This document shows, piece after piece, positions 1-9,066 of a stretch of 56,931 bases of DNA. This DNA is from Nostoc punctiforme NIES-2108 (lineage in GTDB: Bacteria; Cyanobacteriota; Cyanobacteriia; Cyanobacteriales; Nostocaceae). A program made the translations under genes and the position numbers. Location of the stretch: contig LXQE01000136.1 in NCBI GenBank assembly GCA_003326195.1, positions 186,020-242,950 on the forward strand, given 5' to 3'. Positions within the stretch are counted from its first letter, which is position 1. Each line of letters starts with the position of its first letter. The notes below the pieces were generated by a model. The model did not search any database, was not told where the DNA came from, and saw only the letters and a program-made list of their open reading frames with translations.

Positions 1-363
1 AGCACCCTGTTCAGCCTCTCCTGTTAACTTCATATTGCCATTGATTGCCACAATGATGCTGGTAGCAGTTTCTTTGATAGCCATACCAGAGATATCGTAG
101 GGGTTTACTTTCCCTGCCGCGGCACCAACCCAGTAATTCCCGTTCATGCCATCTTTGTTTGAATCAAATGCATACTGCCACCCACTAGCATCAGTGGAGT
201 TTTGACCCATCAAAAGACCGGTAGTGTCATTCATACACTCCAAAGAGATGCTAAATGCTGTTCCCTTTAAGTCTGAGGCATAGGCTCCTTGACCAGCCAC
301 AAAGAAGATTCCAAAAGTAGCAATACCAACCTTCAGCAAATTGAATAAGTTTTGAGTTTTCAT
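1..363 (-). CDS. Secreted protein resembling XDD3-type exosortase-dependent surface proteins (partial)
   Basis: The reverse strand opens with ATG at 361-363 and stays open to the window edge, giving 121 residues without a stop; the C-terminus is missing. It begins with a signal peptide (MKTQNLFNLLKVGIATFGIF, cleavage probably after GAYA near residue 29). The mature part contains SGWQYAFDSNKDG, YDISGMAIKETATS and NGNMKLTG. From memory these resemble short cyanobacterial surface proteins that carry a C-terminal PEP-CTERM-like sorting signal and depend on exosortase. That tail would lie outside the window, so the assignment cannot be confirmed. A cyanoexosortase B gene lies about 24 kb away. Alternative: an unrelated secreted protein. 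Confidence 0.6.
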   Translation of the reverse strand, partial: MKTQNLFNLLKVGIATFGIFFVAGQGAYASDLKGTAFSISLECMNDTTGLLMGQNSTDASGWQYAFDSNKDGMNGNYWVGAAAGKVNPYDISGMAIKETATSIIVAINGNMKLTGEAEQGA

Positions 364-842
364 TATTTATAAATTGATTGATTTAGACTCCTCTATTTGT
401 AATTGGAATTACAAAAATAGAAAAGCGTGATTTTTCTGAAAATATAATTTGGATAACTTAACGTTAATTTTATAAAACTCAAATAAAAAATGACATATTT
501 AGTTACATTTGCCTTTATCTAACCCAATTGTATTAAAGTGAAATAGCAGCAAAGCCAAGTAGGTGTAGTAGCCGACAATTGTCTGAACCCATTTAATTTG
601 ATAGTTTTAAAAACTTTTGGGTTTGTGTAAGCTTAATAAACTATATCCCGCCAGCATCTCCGTACAAGGCATCTAAACCCGCGATCTACTTTAGAAAGTA
701 ATATCCGATTCGGATGAACACTTGGGCATTTACATTGCACCTTGCTATTTAAAGGAATCAGGAGGCAGAGGTCGAAATGAATAAGCCTCCTAACGACTGA
801 CACCTTTATTCTGGTTCCTAGCAAAAAATGCAACCTTTCTAA
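364..842. other. Intergenic region without convincing gene
   Basis: An AT-rich stretch upstream of the secreted-protein gene (to about 560) is followed by more mixed sequence up to the acyltransferase stop. A 66-codon reverse frame at 633-833 has no ribosome-binding site and no recognisable domain, and I do not accept it as a gene. The promoter of the left-edge gene should lie in 364-500. Confidence 0.5.
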
Positions 843-2225
843 TCAAATCAAACCTTCCAACGCGTGTTGTAAATCGTTCGTCACATCAGCAACAGCCTGT
901 CTAGCACCCAACCGATTTTCCTTATATACCGGGTAACGCTCAGAAATAGATATGGGTTCACCCACAGTTATTTTTACTTTTTGCTTACCCAATTGCGGAC
1001 GCTGTACAGTTTTATTGCCTTTGATTTTAGCAATCATTTGCCATAAAATTAAAGTTGTCTCAGCAAACCTTTCTGCTGTTGGATTTTCGCGAATATAATT
1101 ACCAGAAACTGCCACAAAACTTTCTACTAAACGCATGTGCCACATCCGCGCATTTGCTTCTTCTGCAACGCGATCGCCTAAAGCTCTTTCAACCGCAGAT
1201 ACTCCTTTGACATCTTTAAATTCTTCTCTAAATATATAATTCCAACCTGCTTGCTCTACTCGCCGACAACGGTCGCTCAAACTACCTTTTGACTGCAAAT
1301 TAAAATACTGTTCTGAGATTAACAACGCTGCATTTAATAAAGCTTGTAAACGAACTGCCAATGCTTCATTTCTATCGGGAATTTGCCCATTGATAATCTT
1401 GGGATCTGGCAGTTTTTGATGATAAAACCGGGTGTAAAATTCCTCCATTAGCAAAAGTAAATGTTCTGCCAAAGCCAACAACCGAGGATAAAGCGACTCT
1501 ATAGAAGCATTTTCTGCTGAATTCACAGGTAAACCACTAGCCGCTTCCAATTCACTTAAAAGATTTGCGATCGCATCCCAAGGAGCATCAACGTAACTAT
1601 ATTTAATCCCAACTGGTACAATTAGAACCTCTTGGTCGCGCCCAGCTTTGTGTAAATCTTCAGCACACCAAAAGCCTAATTGCGCAATACCAGGTTCTAG
1701 AGGGCTAATATTCTCTGATAAACCATTAGTTGCACCTTCTGGCGCAGCCGCCATCGGGAATTTCCCATTGGCGAACAAGTCACGCGCCGAACGTAACCCC
1801 GTCCAGTCAGCCTTACCTCGCTGAATCGGAGTACCACCTAAATGAGAAGCAATCCAGCCGACGTGGGAACCTGCCCAGAGAGGAATGCCGCGATCGTAGA
1901 TAAAATGAGCGTGAATGGGATGTTGTAGTTCTGTACCTTGCGATTGCGCTGTCTTTGGTACAATTTGAGACAGCAAGTAACCCAAACAAAATGGATCGTC
2001 TGTTTTCGGATGGCGAAATGCCAGCATAAAACGGATCTTACCCTCCTGAAACTGGCGATAAAGATCCACCAGAACCTCTACATTGTCTGCTTCAATTTGG
2101 GTAATAGGTGTTTGCCATTTTATCCAACTGGGTAGCAACAGATGGACAACTCGTAGCAATAAAGGGTTAAACGCGGGGGAAATAAATTCTAAGGGTGCTT
2201 GTGCTTGATAAATTACATCTGCCAA
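843..2225 (-). CDS. Glycerol-phosphate acyltransferase family protein (PlsC-like)
   Basis: 460 residues. The acyltransferase signature HX4D appears as RHPKTDD near residue 71. The substrate-binding motif APEGATNG lies near residue 161 and a GGTPIQRGKAD block between them, in the order seen in PlsC-type enzymes that acylate (lyso)glycerolipids. At 460 residues it is longer than a typical 1-acyl-glycerol-3-phosphate acyltransferase (about 240), with an unassigned helical C-terminal half. The start is TTG, supported by AGGAG about 9 nt upstream on the reverse strand; no in-frame ATG fits as well. It is transcribed alone. The acyl acceptor cannot be deduced. Confidence 0.8.
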   Translation of the reverse strand: MADVIYQAQAPLEFISPAFNPLLLRVVHLLLPSWIKWQTPITQIEADNVEVLVDLYRQFQEGKIRFMLAFRHPKTDDPFCLGYLLSQIVPKTAQSQGTELQHPIHAHFIYDRGIPLWAGSHVGWIASHLGGTPIQRGKADWTGLRSARDLFANGKFPMAAAPEGATNGLSENISPLEPGIAQLGFWCAEDLHKAGRDQEVLIVPVGIKYSYVDAPWDAIANLLSELEAASGLPVNSAENASIESLYPRLLALAEHLLLLMEEFYTRFYHQKLPDPKIINGQIPDRNEALAVRLQALLNAALLISEQYFNLQSKGSLSDRCRRVEQAGWNYIFREEFKDVKGVSAVERALGDRVAEEANARMWHMRLVESFVAVSGNYIRENPTAERFAETTLILWQMIAKIKGNKTVQRPQLGKQKVKITVGEPISISERYPVYKENRLGARQAVADVTNDLQHALEGLI

Positions 2226-2305
2226 AGTAGTTTCTCCTAAAGATTCCCTGATTTTAATCGCCTGATGGTTATTTCTTTTAAGATATCCTAACGGCTGTAA
2301 TATGC

Positions 2306-2366
2306 CCTGAGTAATGAAGTCGAGGTAAAATCTGCCTCTTGCGCTGTGCTTGGCACATTACTCAGG
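2306..2366. repeat. Structured inverted repeat upstream of acyltransferase gene
   Basis: CCTGAGTAATG at 2306-2316 is the exact reverse complement of CATTACTCAGG at 2356-2366, an 11-bp stem. The 39-nt interior holds a second small pairing (GAGG with CCTC). There is no T-run beside it. It could be a structured leader element for the acyltransferase gene, a terminator-like fold for the opposite direction, or a mobile palindromic repeat. Confidence 0.5.
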
Positions 2367-2499
2367 TTAGAAAATGAGGATACCTTCTTAGTCTACGCAG
2401 ATTATTTTAATGAAGCGTACTTACGCAGACTTATAAAGTATTTTCTGCTGCAATGAAAAGTGTTCGCAGATAGTGGAGATTTAGCAGCACTTGCAAATC

Positions 2500-3069
2500 T
2501 TAATAACAGGAAAGACTCAAGCTAAATCCTGGCAATACATCTTCACCCGATAATTGCGTGGGTAGATTTCGCACTTCTACATCTTGTTTTTGGCGATAAA
2601 TTTCCACTTGCTGCTGTTGGGGGTTAATTAACCACGCTAACTGCACCCCTGCATCCATATATTCCTTCATTTTGGAACGCAATATTTCCAAATCATCTGT
2701 TGCTGACCTTAATTCAATGACAAAATCGGGTGCAATGGGGGGAAATTTGCGTCTTTGTTCAAGTGTAAGTGCTTGCCAACGTTCTCGTTGAATCCAAGCG
2801 GTATCTGGGGAACGGTCAGCACCATTGGGTAATTTGAATATAGTAGAAGAACTGAAGGTAAAACCAAGGCCAGTTTGCCGATTCCAAATTCCCAGATCGA
2901 TAATTAAATCTGCTTCTCGATTCCCGCTTTCACCTCCAACGGGGTACATAATGATTAATTCTCCCTTGGCAGTGCGTTCAAATTTCAATTCGCGGTTATT
3001 TTGACATAAGTGATAAAATTGTTCGTCACTCAGGTGAACGGTGTCTAGTTTTAATGTCAAAAGACTCAT
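2500..3069 (-). CDS. Uma2 family protein (DUF820, PD-(D/E)XK nuclease fold)
   Basis: 189 residues with ATG start. It has the Uma2/DUF820 pattern: N-terminal LSDEQFYHLCQNNRELKFER, then PDTAWIQRERW, PPIAPDFVIELRS, and LRSKMKEYMDAGVQLAWLINP followed by VEIYR. The D and E/D residues in the DFVIE region and the downstream lysine/tyrosine helix fit a nuclease-like core. The family is greatly expanded in cyanobacteria and its cellular role is unknown. Two other intact members lie at 9055 and 35319. It stands alone between divergent neighbours. Confidence 0.88.
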   Translation of the reverse strand: MSLLTLKLDTVHLSDEQFYHLCQNNRELKFERTAKGELIIMYPVGGESGNREADLIIDLGIWNRQTGLGFTFSSSTIFKLPNGADRSPDTAWIQRERWQALTLEQRRKFPPIAPDFVIELRSATDDLEILRSKMKEYMDAGVQLAWLINPQQQQVEIYRQKQDVEVRNLPTQLSGEDVLPGFSLSLSCY

Positions 3070-3140
3070 AACCTAGACCTAGATTAAATAGTTGCAAAGA
3101 TTATATCACAATACAGTTCAGAATGAGCAACAAAACACTT

Positions 3141-3166
3141 GTAGAGACGGCGATTTATCGCGTCTC
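3141..3166. repeat. Dispersed palindromic repeat, imperfect copy
   Basis: GTAGAGACGGCGATTTATCG followed by CGTCTC is an imperfect palindrome. It shares the GAGACG...CGTCTC ends with the copies at 9047 and 39965, so it belongs to one short dispersed palindrome family. It lies about 85 nt upstream of proS. Confidence 0.65.
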
Positions 3167-3251
3167 GAAAACCCAAAATTGTTGCCAGTAGACCTTAACT
3201 GAACCGTATTGGTTTATAAACAAATTAGAGATTCTGGAAAGGGAGTAAACG

Positions 3252-5066
3252 ATGCGACTTTCACAAATGTTATTTGTTACACTGCGGGATGATCCGGCTG
3301 ATGCTGAGATTCCTAGCCATAAATTATTACTCCGTGCAGGCTACATTCGTCGCATCGGTAGTGGCCTTTATGCTTATTTGCCGTTGATGTGGCGGGTAAT
3401 GCAAAAAGTTTCCCAGATTGTGCGGGAAGAAATGAATGCTACAGGCGCACAAGAATGTCTCTTACCGCAATTACAACCTGCTGATTTATGGAAGGAATCG
3501 GGACGCTGGGACACTTACACCAAAGCTGAGGGGATTATGTTTTCCCTAATTGACCGCCGCGAGCAACAATTAGGATTAGGCCCAACTCATGAGGAAATAA
3601 TCACAGCGATCGCTCGTGATATGATTCGCTCTTATCGCCAGTTACCACTGCATCTCTACCAAATTCAAACTAAATTCCGTGATGAAATTCGTCCCCGCTT
3701 TGGTTTGATGCGTGGACGCGAGTTTATCATGAAGGACGGCTACTCCTTCCATACCGATGAAGCCAGCCTTAAAGAAACTTACCAGGATATGTATAAAGCG
3801 TACAGCAATATCCTACGGCGTTCTGGTTTAGCTTTTCGCGCAGTGGAAGCCGATTCTGGTGCAATTGGTGGTTCTGGTTCCACAGAATTTATGATTTTGG
3901 CGGAAGCTGGTGAAGACGAAGTTCTCTACACTGAGGATGGTAAATACGCAGCTAACGTAGAAAAGGCTGTTTCTTTACCAATTGATGCCGAAACCTCACG
4001 GTTTACAACTTATGAGAAACGCGATACACCTGGAACAGAAACGATTGAAAAGGTCTGTCAACTCCTCAACTCTTCTCCCACTCAATTAGTGAAAAACGTC
4101 CTTTATCAGACAGTTTATGATAATGGCGCAACAGTGTTAGTTCTGGTAAGCATTCGAGGCGATCAGGAAGTTAATGAAGTCAAATTGCAAAATGAACTGA
4201 CCAAATTAGCTTCTGAATATGGCGCTAAAACTATTATTAGTTTGAATGTACCAAATGTAGAAGCCCAGCAAACATGGACAGCTAAATCTCTACCTTTAGG
4301 CTACATTGCACCTGATATCGCAGATGAGTATATTGCTGCTAATAAACAGATCCATCCCAAGTTTTTGCGCTTAGTGGATCAGACAGCCGTTGATTTAAAA
4401 AACTTTGTTACAGGCGCAAATGAAGCTGGTTATCACGTAGTTGGCGCTAATTGGGGTGAGCAATTTAAGTTACCAGAGCGAGTAGTAGATATTCGTAAGT
4501 CAAGACCAGGCGATCGCGCCATCCATAACCCAGAACAAACTCTTGCAAGCGCCCGTGGAATTGAAGCAGGTCACATCTTCCAATTAGGCACTAAATATTC
4601 CCAAGCAATGGGTGCAACTTATACAAATGAACAGGGTGAAGAAAAGCCGCTATTTATGGGTTGTTTTGGTGTAGGCGTGTCACGATTAGCCCAAGCTGCC
4701 GTAGAGCAATCTTATGACAAAGATGGGATTATTTGGCCAGTTGCGATCGCACCCTACCACGCGATCGTCACAATTCCTAACATTAAAGATGCTCAACAAA
4801 TCGAAATTGCCCAAAAACTTTACACAGAACTCAATCAAGCGGGAATTGAAACCCTACTAGATGACCGCGACGAACGGGCGGGAGTCAAATTTAAAGATGC
4901 GGACTTGATTGGCATACCTTATAGAATTGTAACCGGACGCGCGATCGCTAATGGCAAAGTTGAAGTTGTAGAAAGAGCCACCCGCAAATCGCAAGAAATA
5001 GTCATTGATGAAGTGACAACAACACTTCATAAGTGGATTACAGAAGCACTAAGACATAGGGCATAA
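3252..5066 (+). CDS. proS: Prolyl-tRNA synthetase
   Basis: 604 residues, class II aminoacyl-tRNA synthetase that charges tRNA-Pro in the cytoplasm. The order of parts is that of the bacterial-type enzyme: N-terminal catalytic core with [16 protein letters not shown] and GPTHEE, motif 2 region [19 protein letters not shown] with MKDGYSFH, an inserted editing (INS/YbaK-like) domain about residues 230-400, motif 3 [11 protein letters not shown] near residue 474, and the C-terminal anticodon-binding domain ([18 protein letters not shown]). ATG at 3252 follows GGAAAGGGAG about 7 nt upstream. The length is normal for the family and the gene stands alone. Confidence 0.97.
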   Translation: MRLSQMLFVTLRDDPADAEIPSHKLLLRAGYIRRIGSGLYAYLPLMWRVMQKVSQIVREEMNATGAQECLLPQLQPADLWKESGRWDTYTKAEGIMFSLIDRREQQLGLGPTHEEIITAIARDMIRSYRQLPLHLYQIQTKFRDEIRPRFGLMRGREFIMKDGYSFHTDEASLKETYQDMYKAYSNILRRSGLAFRAVEADSGAIGGSGSTEFMILAEAGEDEVLYTEDGKYAANVEKAVSLPIDAETSRFTTYEKRDTPGTETIEKVCQLLNSSPTQLVKNVLYQTVYDNGATVLVLVSIRGDQEVNEVKLQNELTKLASEYGAKTIISLNVPNVEAQQTWTAKSLPLGYIAPDIADEYIAANKQIHPKFLRLVDQTAVDLKNFVTGANEAGYHVVGANWGEQFKLPERVVDIRKSRPGDRAIHNPEQTLASARGIEAGHIFQLGTKYSQAMGATYTNEQGEEKPLFMGCFGVGVSRLAQAAVEQSYDKDGIIWPVAIAPYHAIVTIPNIKDAQQIEIAQKLYTELNQAGIETLLDDRDERAGVKFKDADLIGIPYRIVTGRAIANGKVEVVERATRKSQEIVIDEVTTTLHKWITEALRHRA

Positions 5067-5386
5067 GTATGGAGAAGAGACAAGGAAGAGGGGGGAGACA
5101 AGGAAGAGACTTGTTCAATAATTTACCCTTATCTTCCTGTCCCCTTATCCCCAACTTCTTAACTCCTAACTCTGAACTTTTCACTCTCGACTCTCAAAAA
5201 TTTACATAATTTGGCAGGTGACGGATTAAAAATAAAAATCCTAAAATTATATTAGGGACTTGCAGAATTAAAAGCTATTAAGTCTCCTCTAGATTGTGGG
5301 AAACTCTCTACTTATAAGTATCGTCTTTAACCAGGCTGCTCCTCACATAACTACCATATCAGCCCTCAGTTAGGAAGGTTTTGAAC
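5067..5386. other. Intergenic region with purine/pyrimidine inverted repeats
   Basis: Just after the proS stop lies a repeat-rich stretch: GGAAGAGGGGGGAGACAAGG and similar, then the complementary CTTATCTTCCTGTCCCC and CTTAACTCCTAACTC. It could fold as a hairpin and end proS transcription. The rest (5200-5370) is AT-rich and probably holds the promoter of the next gene. No gene was seen. Confidence 0.5.
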
Positions 5387-5995
5387 ATGAAAGACCAACA
5401 AGGATCTAATCGTATTTCTTCAGGCGTAATTGCAGCCGTGTCAGCAGCGGTTGTAGCGGTGGGTGGCGGTGTAGCTTGGTTTACCACACAATCCAGCAAT
5501 CCTCCCACACCATCAAATCCTTCTGGCCGCATTGAGCCAGCACAGCCATCAACTAGGCAGCCAGCTAATGAGCAAACCCCCAACGTTTATTGGTTAAGAT
5601 CAAACAACAAAAATCTTACTTTGGTTCCCCAGCCTATTAAAGTCGCTTCTATTCGACCCAACCAGCCTTTAGAAGCAGCTTTCCAAAGTTTGTTAGCAGG
5701 TCCAACAGAAGGGACAGATTCGACAACTATCCCTAAAGGAACCAAGCTATTGGGGTTGAAAGCGGAAAATGATGAGGTTCACGTTAATTTATCTGAAGAT
5801 TTTACCAGCGGTGGTGGTAGCACCTCAATGATGGGACGCGTAGGACAAGTTGTTTACACTGCCACAACTTTAAATCCCAAAGCCAAAGTATACATTGATG
5901 TGAACGGCAAACCGTTGGATGTTTTAGGCGGTGAGGGTGTAGAGTTACAACAACCGCTAACTCGTGAACAGTTTCAAAAAGATTATCCCCTTTAA
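5387..5995 (+). CDS. GerMN domain-containing protein
   Basis: 202 residues from ATG 5387, preferred over the in-frame TTG at 5381 because TAGGAAGG sits about 8 nt upstream of the ATG. One N-terminal membrane segment (VIAAVSAAVVAVGGGVAWF) is followed by a Pro/Ser/Gln-rich linker. A GerMN domain follows from about residue 65: VYWLRSNNKNLTLVPQP, LEAAFQSLLAGPTEG, IPKGTKLLGLKAENDEVHVN and VYTATTLNPKAKVYIDVNGKP. GerMN domains are found in spore germination and cell-envelope lipoproteins. In cyanobacteria the protein is probably anchored in the plasma membrane and faces the periplasm; its function is unknown. Confidence 0.85.
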   Translation: MKDQQGSNRISSGVIAAVSAAVVAVGGGVAWFTTQSSNPPTPSNPSGRIEPAQPSTRQPANEQTPNVYWLRSNNKNLTLVPQPIKVASIRPNQPLEAAFQSLLAGPTEGTDSTTIPKGTKLLGLKAENDEVHVNLSEDFTSGGGSTSMMGRVGQVVYTATTLNPKAKVYIDVNGKPLDVLGGEGVELQQPLTREQFQKDYPL

Positions 5996-6000
5996 AAAAG

Positions 6001-6060
6001 TTAGGAGTTACAAGTTAGGAGTTTTAATTCATAACTCATAACTCATAACTCATAACTCTC
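6001..6060. repeat. Heptanucleotide repeat between convergent genes
   Basis: GTTAGGAGTTACAAGTTAGG is followed by four copies of CATAACT in a row. The two halves are roughly inverse to each other, so the transcript can fold. It lies between the convergent GerMN and ArsR genes and may act as a two-way terminator. Confidence 0.65.
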
Positions 6061-6066
6061 TTAAAC

Positions 6067-6414
6067 TTACCGTTTACTATTTAACACGCGAAAATTCCGG
6101 GCTTGCTGCTCCAACCTTGTGGCGAGGCGATCGCAAACCCGATTACACAACTCAAAAATCATTTGATCTTCCACCCGGTAATAGGCGCAAGTTCCTTCAC
6201 TGCGGCGGCTAAGGATACCTGCTTGCCACATTACCTTCAGGTGTTTTGACACATTTGCCTGAGAAGTCTGTGTTGCCTCTACCAACTCTTGCACGCATTT
6301 TTCTTCATCCCGTAATAAGTGTAGCAGCCGTAGGCGCATTGGCTCACTTAACAGGCTGAAGTATTCAGCTACTTGTTGCACCACTTCTGGTGGTAAAGGC
6401 AACGTTTGTTTCAT
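6067..6414 (-). CDS. ArsR/SmtB family transcriptional regulator
   Basis: 115 residues, ATG start. It is a winged-helix protein of ArsR type: SLLSEPMRLRLLHLL, then the recognition helix TSQANVSKHLKVMWQAGIL, then the wing RRSEGTCAYYRVED. The usual metal-binding ELCVC motif of SmtB/ArsR is only partly matched (EEKCVQEL has one Cys), and other cysteines sit near residues 85-95 (CAYYR...LCNRVC). Ligand sensing by thiols or metal is therefore possible but not shown. Its target is not evident: the nearest genes are a convergent GerMN gene and co-oriented accB-efp upstream. Confidence 0.88.
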   Translation of the reverse strand: MKQTLPLPPEVVQQVAEYFSLLSEPMRLRLLHLLRDEEKCVQELVEATQTSQANVSKHLKVMWQAGILSRRSEGTCAYYRVEDQMIFELCNRVCDRLATRLEQQARNFRVLNSKR

Positions 6415-6476
6415 CAGGGTTGACCCGCAAGGACTGAAAGTTTTAACAATGACTCACATCATATATACATTAATAC

Positions 6477-7034
6477 TTAATCAGGGTTAATTCGCATCAA
6501 AGGTTGACCATATTCTACAGCGTCGCCATTTTGAAGGAGAATTTCCATCACCTGTCCAGAGACTTCGGCTTCGATTTCATTCATCAGCTTCATGGCTTCA
6601 ATGATACAGACTGTTTGACCCTTGCGGACGCGATCGCCCACTTCCACAAATGCCGCTTCCCCAGGCGCAGGAGCGCGATAAAACGTTCCTACCATTGGGG
6701 AAGGCACTTCTACTAATCTCTGGTCAATGGTTGAGGCAGGATTTACTGATAACTGCATTTGTGTGCTAGTTCCAGTATTCTCAAATACACGAGATGTAGA
6801 CACCTCCGTTACCTGACTTCCGCTCATCTGGTTTCCTCCAGATGAACCCGATGTCAAGCCTGAACCTACCACACCGCCTAAAGTCCCTTGACCTACCGAC
6901 AACATCTGATTGCTAATGCTCACAGCCTTACGGACTGTTAGCTCAAAATCATCGCTTTTGAGTATGACTTCTGCAATATCTGTTTGTGCGATAGTTGCCA
7001 GTAGTTGGCGGATTTCATTAAAGTCCAATGGCAC
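6477..7034 (-). CDS. accB: Biotin carboxyl carrier protein of acetyl-CoA carboxylase
   Basis: 185 residues. The C-terminal biotinyl domain has the biotinylation site EAMKLMNEIEAE (Lys near residue 147) in the context VRKGQTVCIIEAMK. The N-terminal part, MPLDFNEIRQLLATIAQTDI, is typical of AccB. A Gly/Ser/Val-rich linker (residues 45-105) joins them. It carries biotin for malonyl-CoA synthesis, the first step of fatty acid synthesis. The start is GTG with GAGG upstream. It lies 108 nt downstream of efp in the same direction, an efp-accB arrangement common in cyanobacteria. Confidence 0.96.
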   Translation of the reverse strand: MPLDFNEIRQLLATIAQTDIAEVILKSDDFELTVRKAVSISNQMLSVGQGTLGGVVGSGLTSGSSGGNQMSGSQVTEVSTSRVFENTGTSTQMQLSVNPASTIDQRLVEVPSPMVGTFYRAPAPGEAAFVEVGDRVRKGQTVCIIEAMKLMNEIEAEVSGQVMEILLQNGDAVEYGQPLMRINPD

Positions 7035-7142
7035 AGTTTTTATTACCTCGACCTATCCGTAAATTAGCATTTTAAGTGTGGCAGGGGATTAATCCCTATG
7101 TAGGGATTTCAAGCGGGACTTGCATCTCCGTAGAGATGAAAG

Positions 7143-7700
7143 TTATTCCCTGCTGATATATTTATCTTCCTGGGTATCAACTTTGATGCGTTCTCCTTGA
7201 GAAATAAACAAAGGAACCATCACAACTGCACCAGTTTCTAGAGTTGCTGGTTTTGAGCCACCTGTGGCAGTGTCACCTTTTAAACCTGGATCTGTTTGGA
7301 CAATTTCCAGAACTACAGACTTAGGTAACTCTACTCCCAATACCTGTTCGCCCCACCGAATCACTTCGGCTTCCATACCTTCCTTAAGATACTTGACGCG
7401 ATCGCCAATTTGTTCGCGAGTCAATCTGCCTTCTTCGTAGGTTTCCATATCCATAAAGACAAACTCATCGCCTTCTTTATAGGTATGCTGCATCGTGCTT
7501 TTTTCTAAAGTAGCTTGCGGCACTGTTTCCCCTGCGCGGAACGTTTTTTCCATAACGCTCCCACTCTGGACATTTTTTAGCTTAGTTCGTACAAAGGCGG
7601 AACCTTTGCCTGGTTTGACGTGCAAGAATTCAAGCACTCGCCATACAGACCCATCCAATACAATTGAAACACCGGGTCGAAAGTCGTTACTGGAGATCAT
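7143..7700 (-). CDS. efp: Translation elongation factor P
   Basis: 185 residues, the full length for EF-P. It opens [17 protein letters not shown]. The loop [14 protein letters not shown] carries the lysine that reaches toward the peptidyl-transferase centre. Later motifs are [14 protein letters not shown] and the C-terminal OB-domain signature [21 protein letters not shown]. It relieves ribosome stalling at polyproline stretches. No modification enzyme gene is nearby. ATG start; probably co-transcribed with accB downstream. Confidence 0.97.
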   Translation of the reverse strand: MISSNDFRPGVSIVLDGSVWRVLEFLHVKPGKGSAFVRTKLKNVQSGSVMEKTFRAGETVPQATLEKSTMQHTYKEGDEFVFMDMETYEEGRLTREQIGDRVKYLKEGMEAEVIRWGEQVLGVELPKSVVLEIVQTDPGLKGDTATGGSKPATLETGAVVMVPLFISQGERIKVDTQEDKYISRE

Positions 7701-7902
7701 GAAACTTTCAAATTTTGGAAGACAATCGGCATTTATTGTACCCTTCTAGGGTCGTCATTGGGCATTTGTCATTAGTTTAGTGTCATTGTCATTAGTCATT
7801 TTTCCTCTGCCCTAGACCTCTGCTCCACTCATCACCTAACGTGGGAAGATTATTTATGGGTTACGTCCAGTCAACAATTCACTGCTGCATTTGAGTTATC
7901 CC

Positions 7903-9009
7903 ATGCTTAACTTATTAAAATCCTGGCTGAAGAACAGCCTAATGGCAATACTGCTGGTAACAATATTTTTAGGCATAACTACAGCTGGGTGGACTCCCTC
8001 CAGTAGCGCCGCACTGCCAGCCGGCAATGCAATTACCGACGGAAAGGCTTTGTTGCGGTATGCACTCCCGATAGATAACAAACCTGTGCGGCAACTACAA
8101 GGCACTTTAGAGGACATCTCTGCCCAACTGCGAGCGAATCGGCGTTGGGGTGCTATTTCCAAAGACATCAGCCAAGCATCCCGCATTCTCGATAAACCTT
8201 CCCAAATCTTAACAAGCGTTCCCGCAGAACGCCAACCCCAAGCCGAAGCTTGGATTACCGAGTTAAAATCCGGGGTGGGTAAATTGGAAGAATTGGCGAA
8301 CAGCAAAGATAAAGAACAAATTCTGCAAGAGAGAGGCAAACTTCTGAATCTTGTTACTCAGCTAGAAGAGTCAATGGTGAAACAATTCCCCTTTGAAGTG
8401 CCTGCTGAGTATAGCAACCTGCCGCAACTTAAAGGTCGTGCCACTGTAGAAATCAAAACCAACAAAGGCGATTTGTCCCTTGTCGTAGACGGTTACAGCG
8501 CTCCTGTGACTGCTGGTAATTTTGTAGATTTGGTACAGAGGGGTTTTTATAATGGTTTAGAATTTACCCGTTCTGAAGAATCTTACTTTCTCCAAACTGG
8601 AGATCCTGCTGGGAAAGATGTGGGTTTCATTGATCCAAAAACGGGCAAATATCGCGCTATTCCCTTAGAAGTTCTAGTTCAAGGAGATAAAGCACCTACT
8701 TATGGCATTACTCTAGAAGAAGCTGGTCGTTACGTTGATATGCCAGTTCTACCTTTTTCTGCCTTTGGTGCAGTAGTGATGGCGCGTCCTGAAAGTGAAG
8801 TCAATGGTGGTTCATCACAATTTTTCTTCTTTTTGTTTGAACCAGAACTCACCCCCGCCGGACGCAACCTATTGGATGGTCGTTATGCCGTTTTTGGTTA
8901 TCTTACCGAAGGCAGAGAAGTTTTGGATAAACTGAAAGCTGGTGACAAAATCGAATCAGCAAAAGTGGTTCAGGGGATAGAAAATCTGGTTGAATCGCAA
9001 GCTGCATAA
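7903..9009 (+). CDS. Cyclophilin-type peptidyl-prolyl isomerase, CYP38/TLP40-like
   Basis: 368 residues from ATG 7903; an in-frame TTG at 7891 would add four residues and neither start has a good ribosome-binding site. The N-terminus is a signal/transit segment (SLMAILLVTIFLGITTAGW) leading to SSSAALPAGNAI. A helical domain follows (about residues 35-165, with LRYALPIDNKPVRQLQGTLE). Then comes a cyclophilin-like domain from about residue 180 (VEIKTNKGDLSLVVDGYSAP, GFYNGLEFTR, GGSSQFFFFLFEPELTPAG). This architecture matches plant CYP38/TLP40 and its cyanobacterial relatives, thylakoid-lumen proteins linked to photosystem II assembly. The usual cyclophilin active-site Arg is not obvious, so isomerase activity may be weak. 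Confidence 0.9.
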   Translation: MLNLLKSWLKNSLMAILLVTIFLGITTAGWTPSSSAALPAGNAITDGKALLRYALPIDNKPVRQLQGTLEDISAQLRANRRWGAISKDISQASRILDKPSQILTSVPAERQPQAEAWITELKSGVGKLEELANSKDKEQILQERGKLLNLVTQLEESMVKQFPFEVPAEYSNLPQLKGRATVEIKTNKGDLSLVVDGYSAPVTAGNFVDLVQRGFYNGLEFTRSEESYFLQTGDPAGKDVGFIDPKTGKYRAIPLEVLVQGDKAPTYGITLEEAGRYVDMPVLPFSAFGAVVMARPESEVNGGSSQFFFFLFEPELTPAGRNLLDGRYAVFGYLTEGREVLDKLKAGDKIESAKVVQGIENLVESQAA

Positions 9010-9046
9010 GAAGACACAGGGGACAGGAAAAGAATAATTCTTGTAC

Positions 9047-9066
9047 AGACGCGATTAATCGCGTCT
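9047..9066. repeat. Dispersed palindromic repeat, perfect 20-bp copy
   Basis: AGACGCGATTAATCGCGTCT is its own reverse complement. It overlaps the 3-prime end of the Uma2 gene on the minus strand and supplies its last three codons and stop (reads R-R-D-stop). It belongs to the same family as 3141 and 39965. Confidence 0.8.

Noticed and set aside
633..833. 66-codon reverse frame
   Set aside because: No ribosome-binding site, no recognisable domain, and composition unlike neighbouring genes; probably chance.
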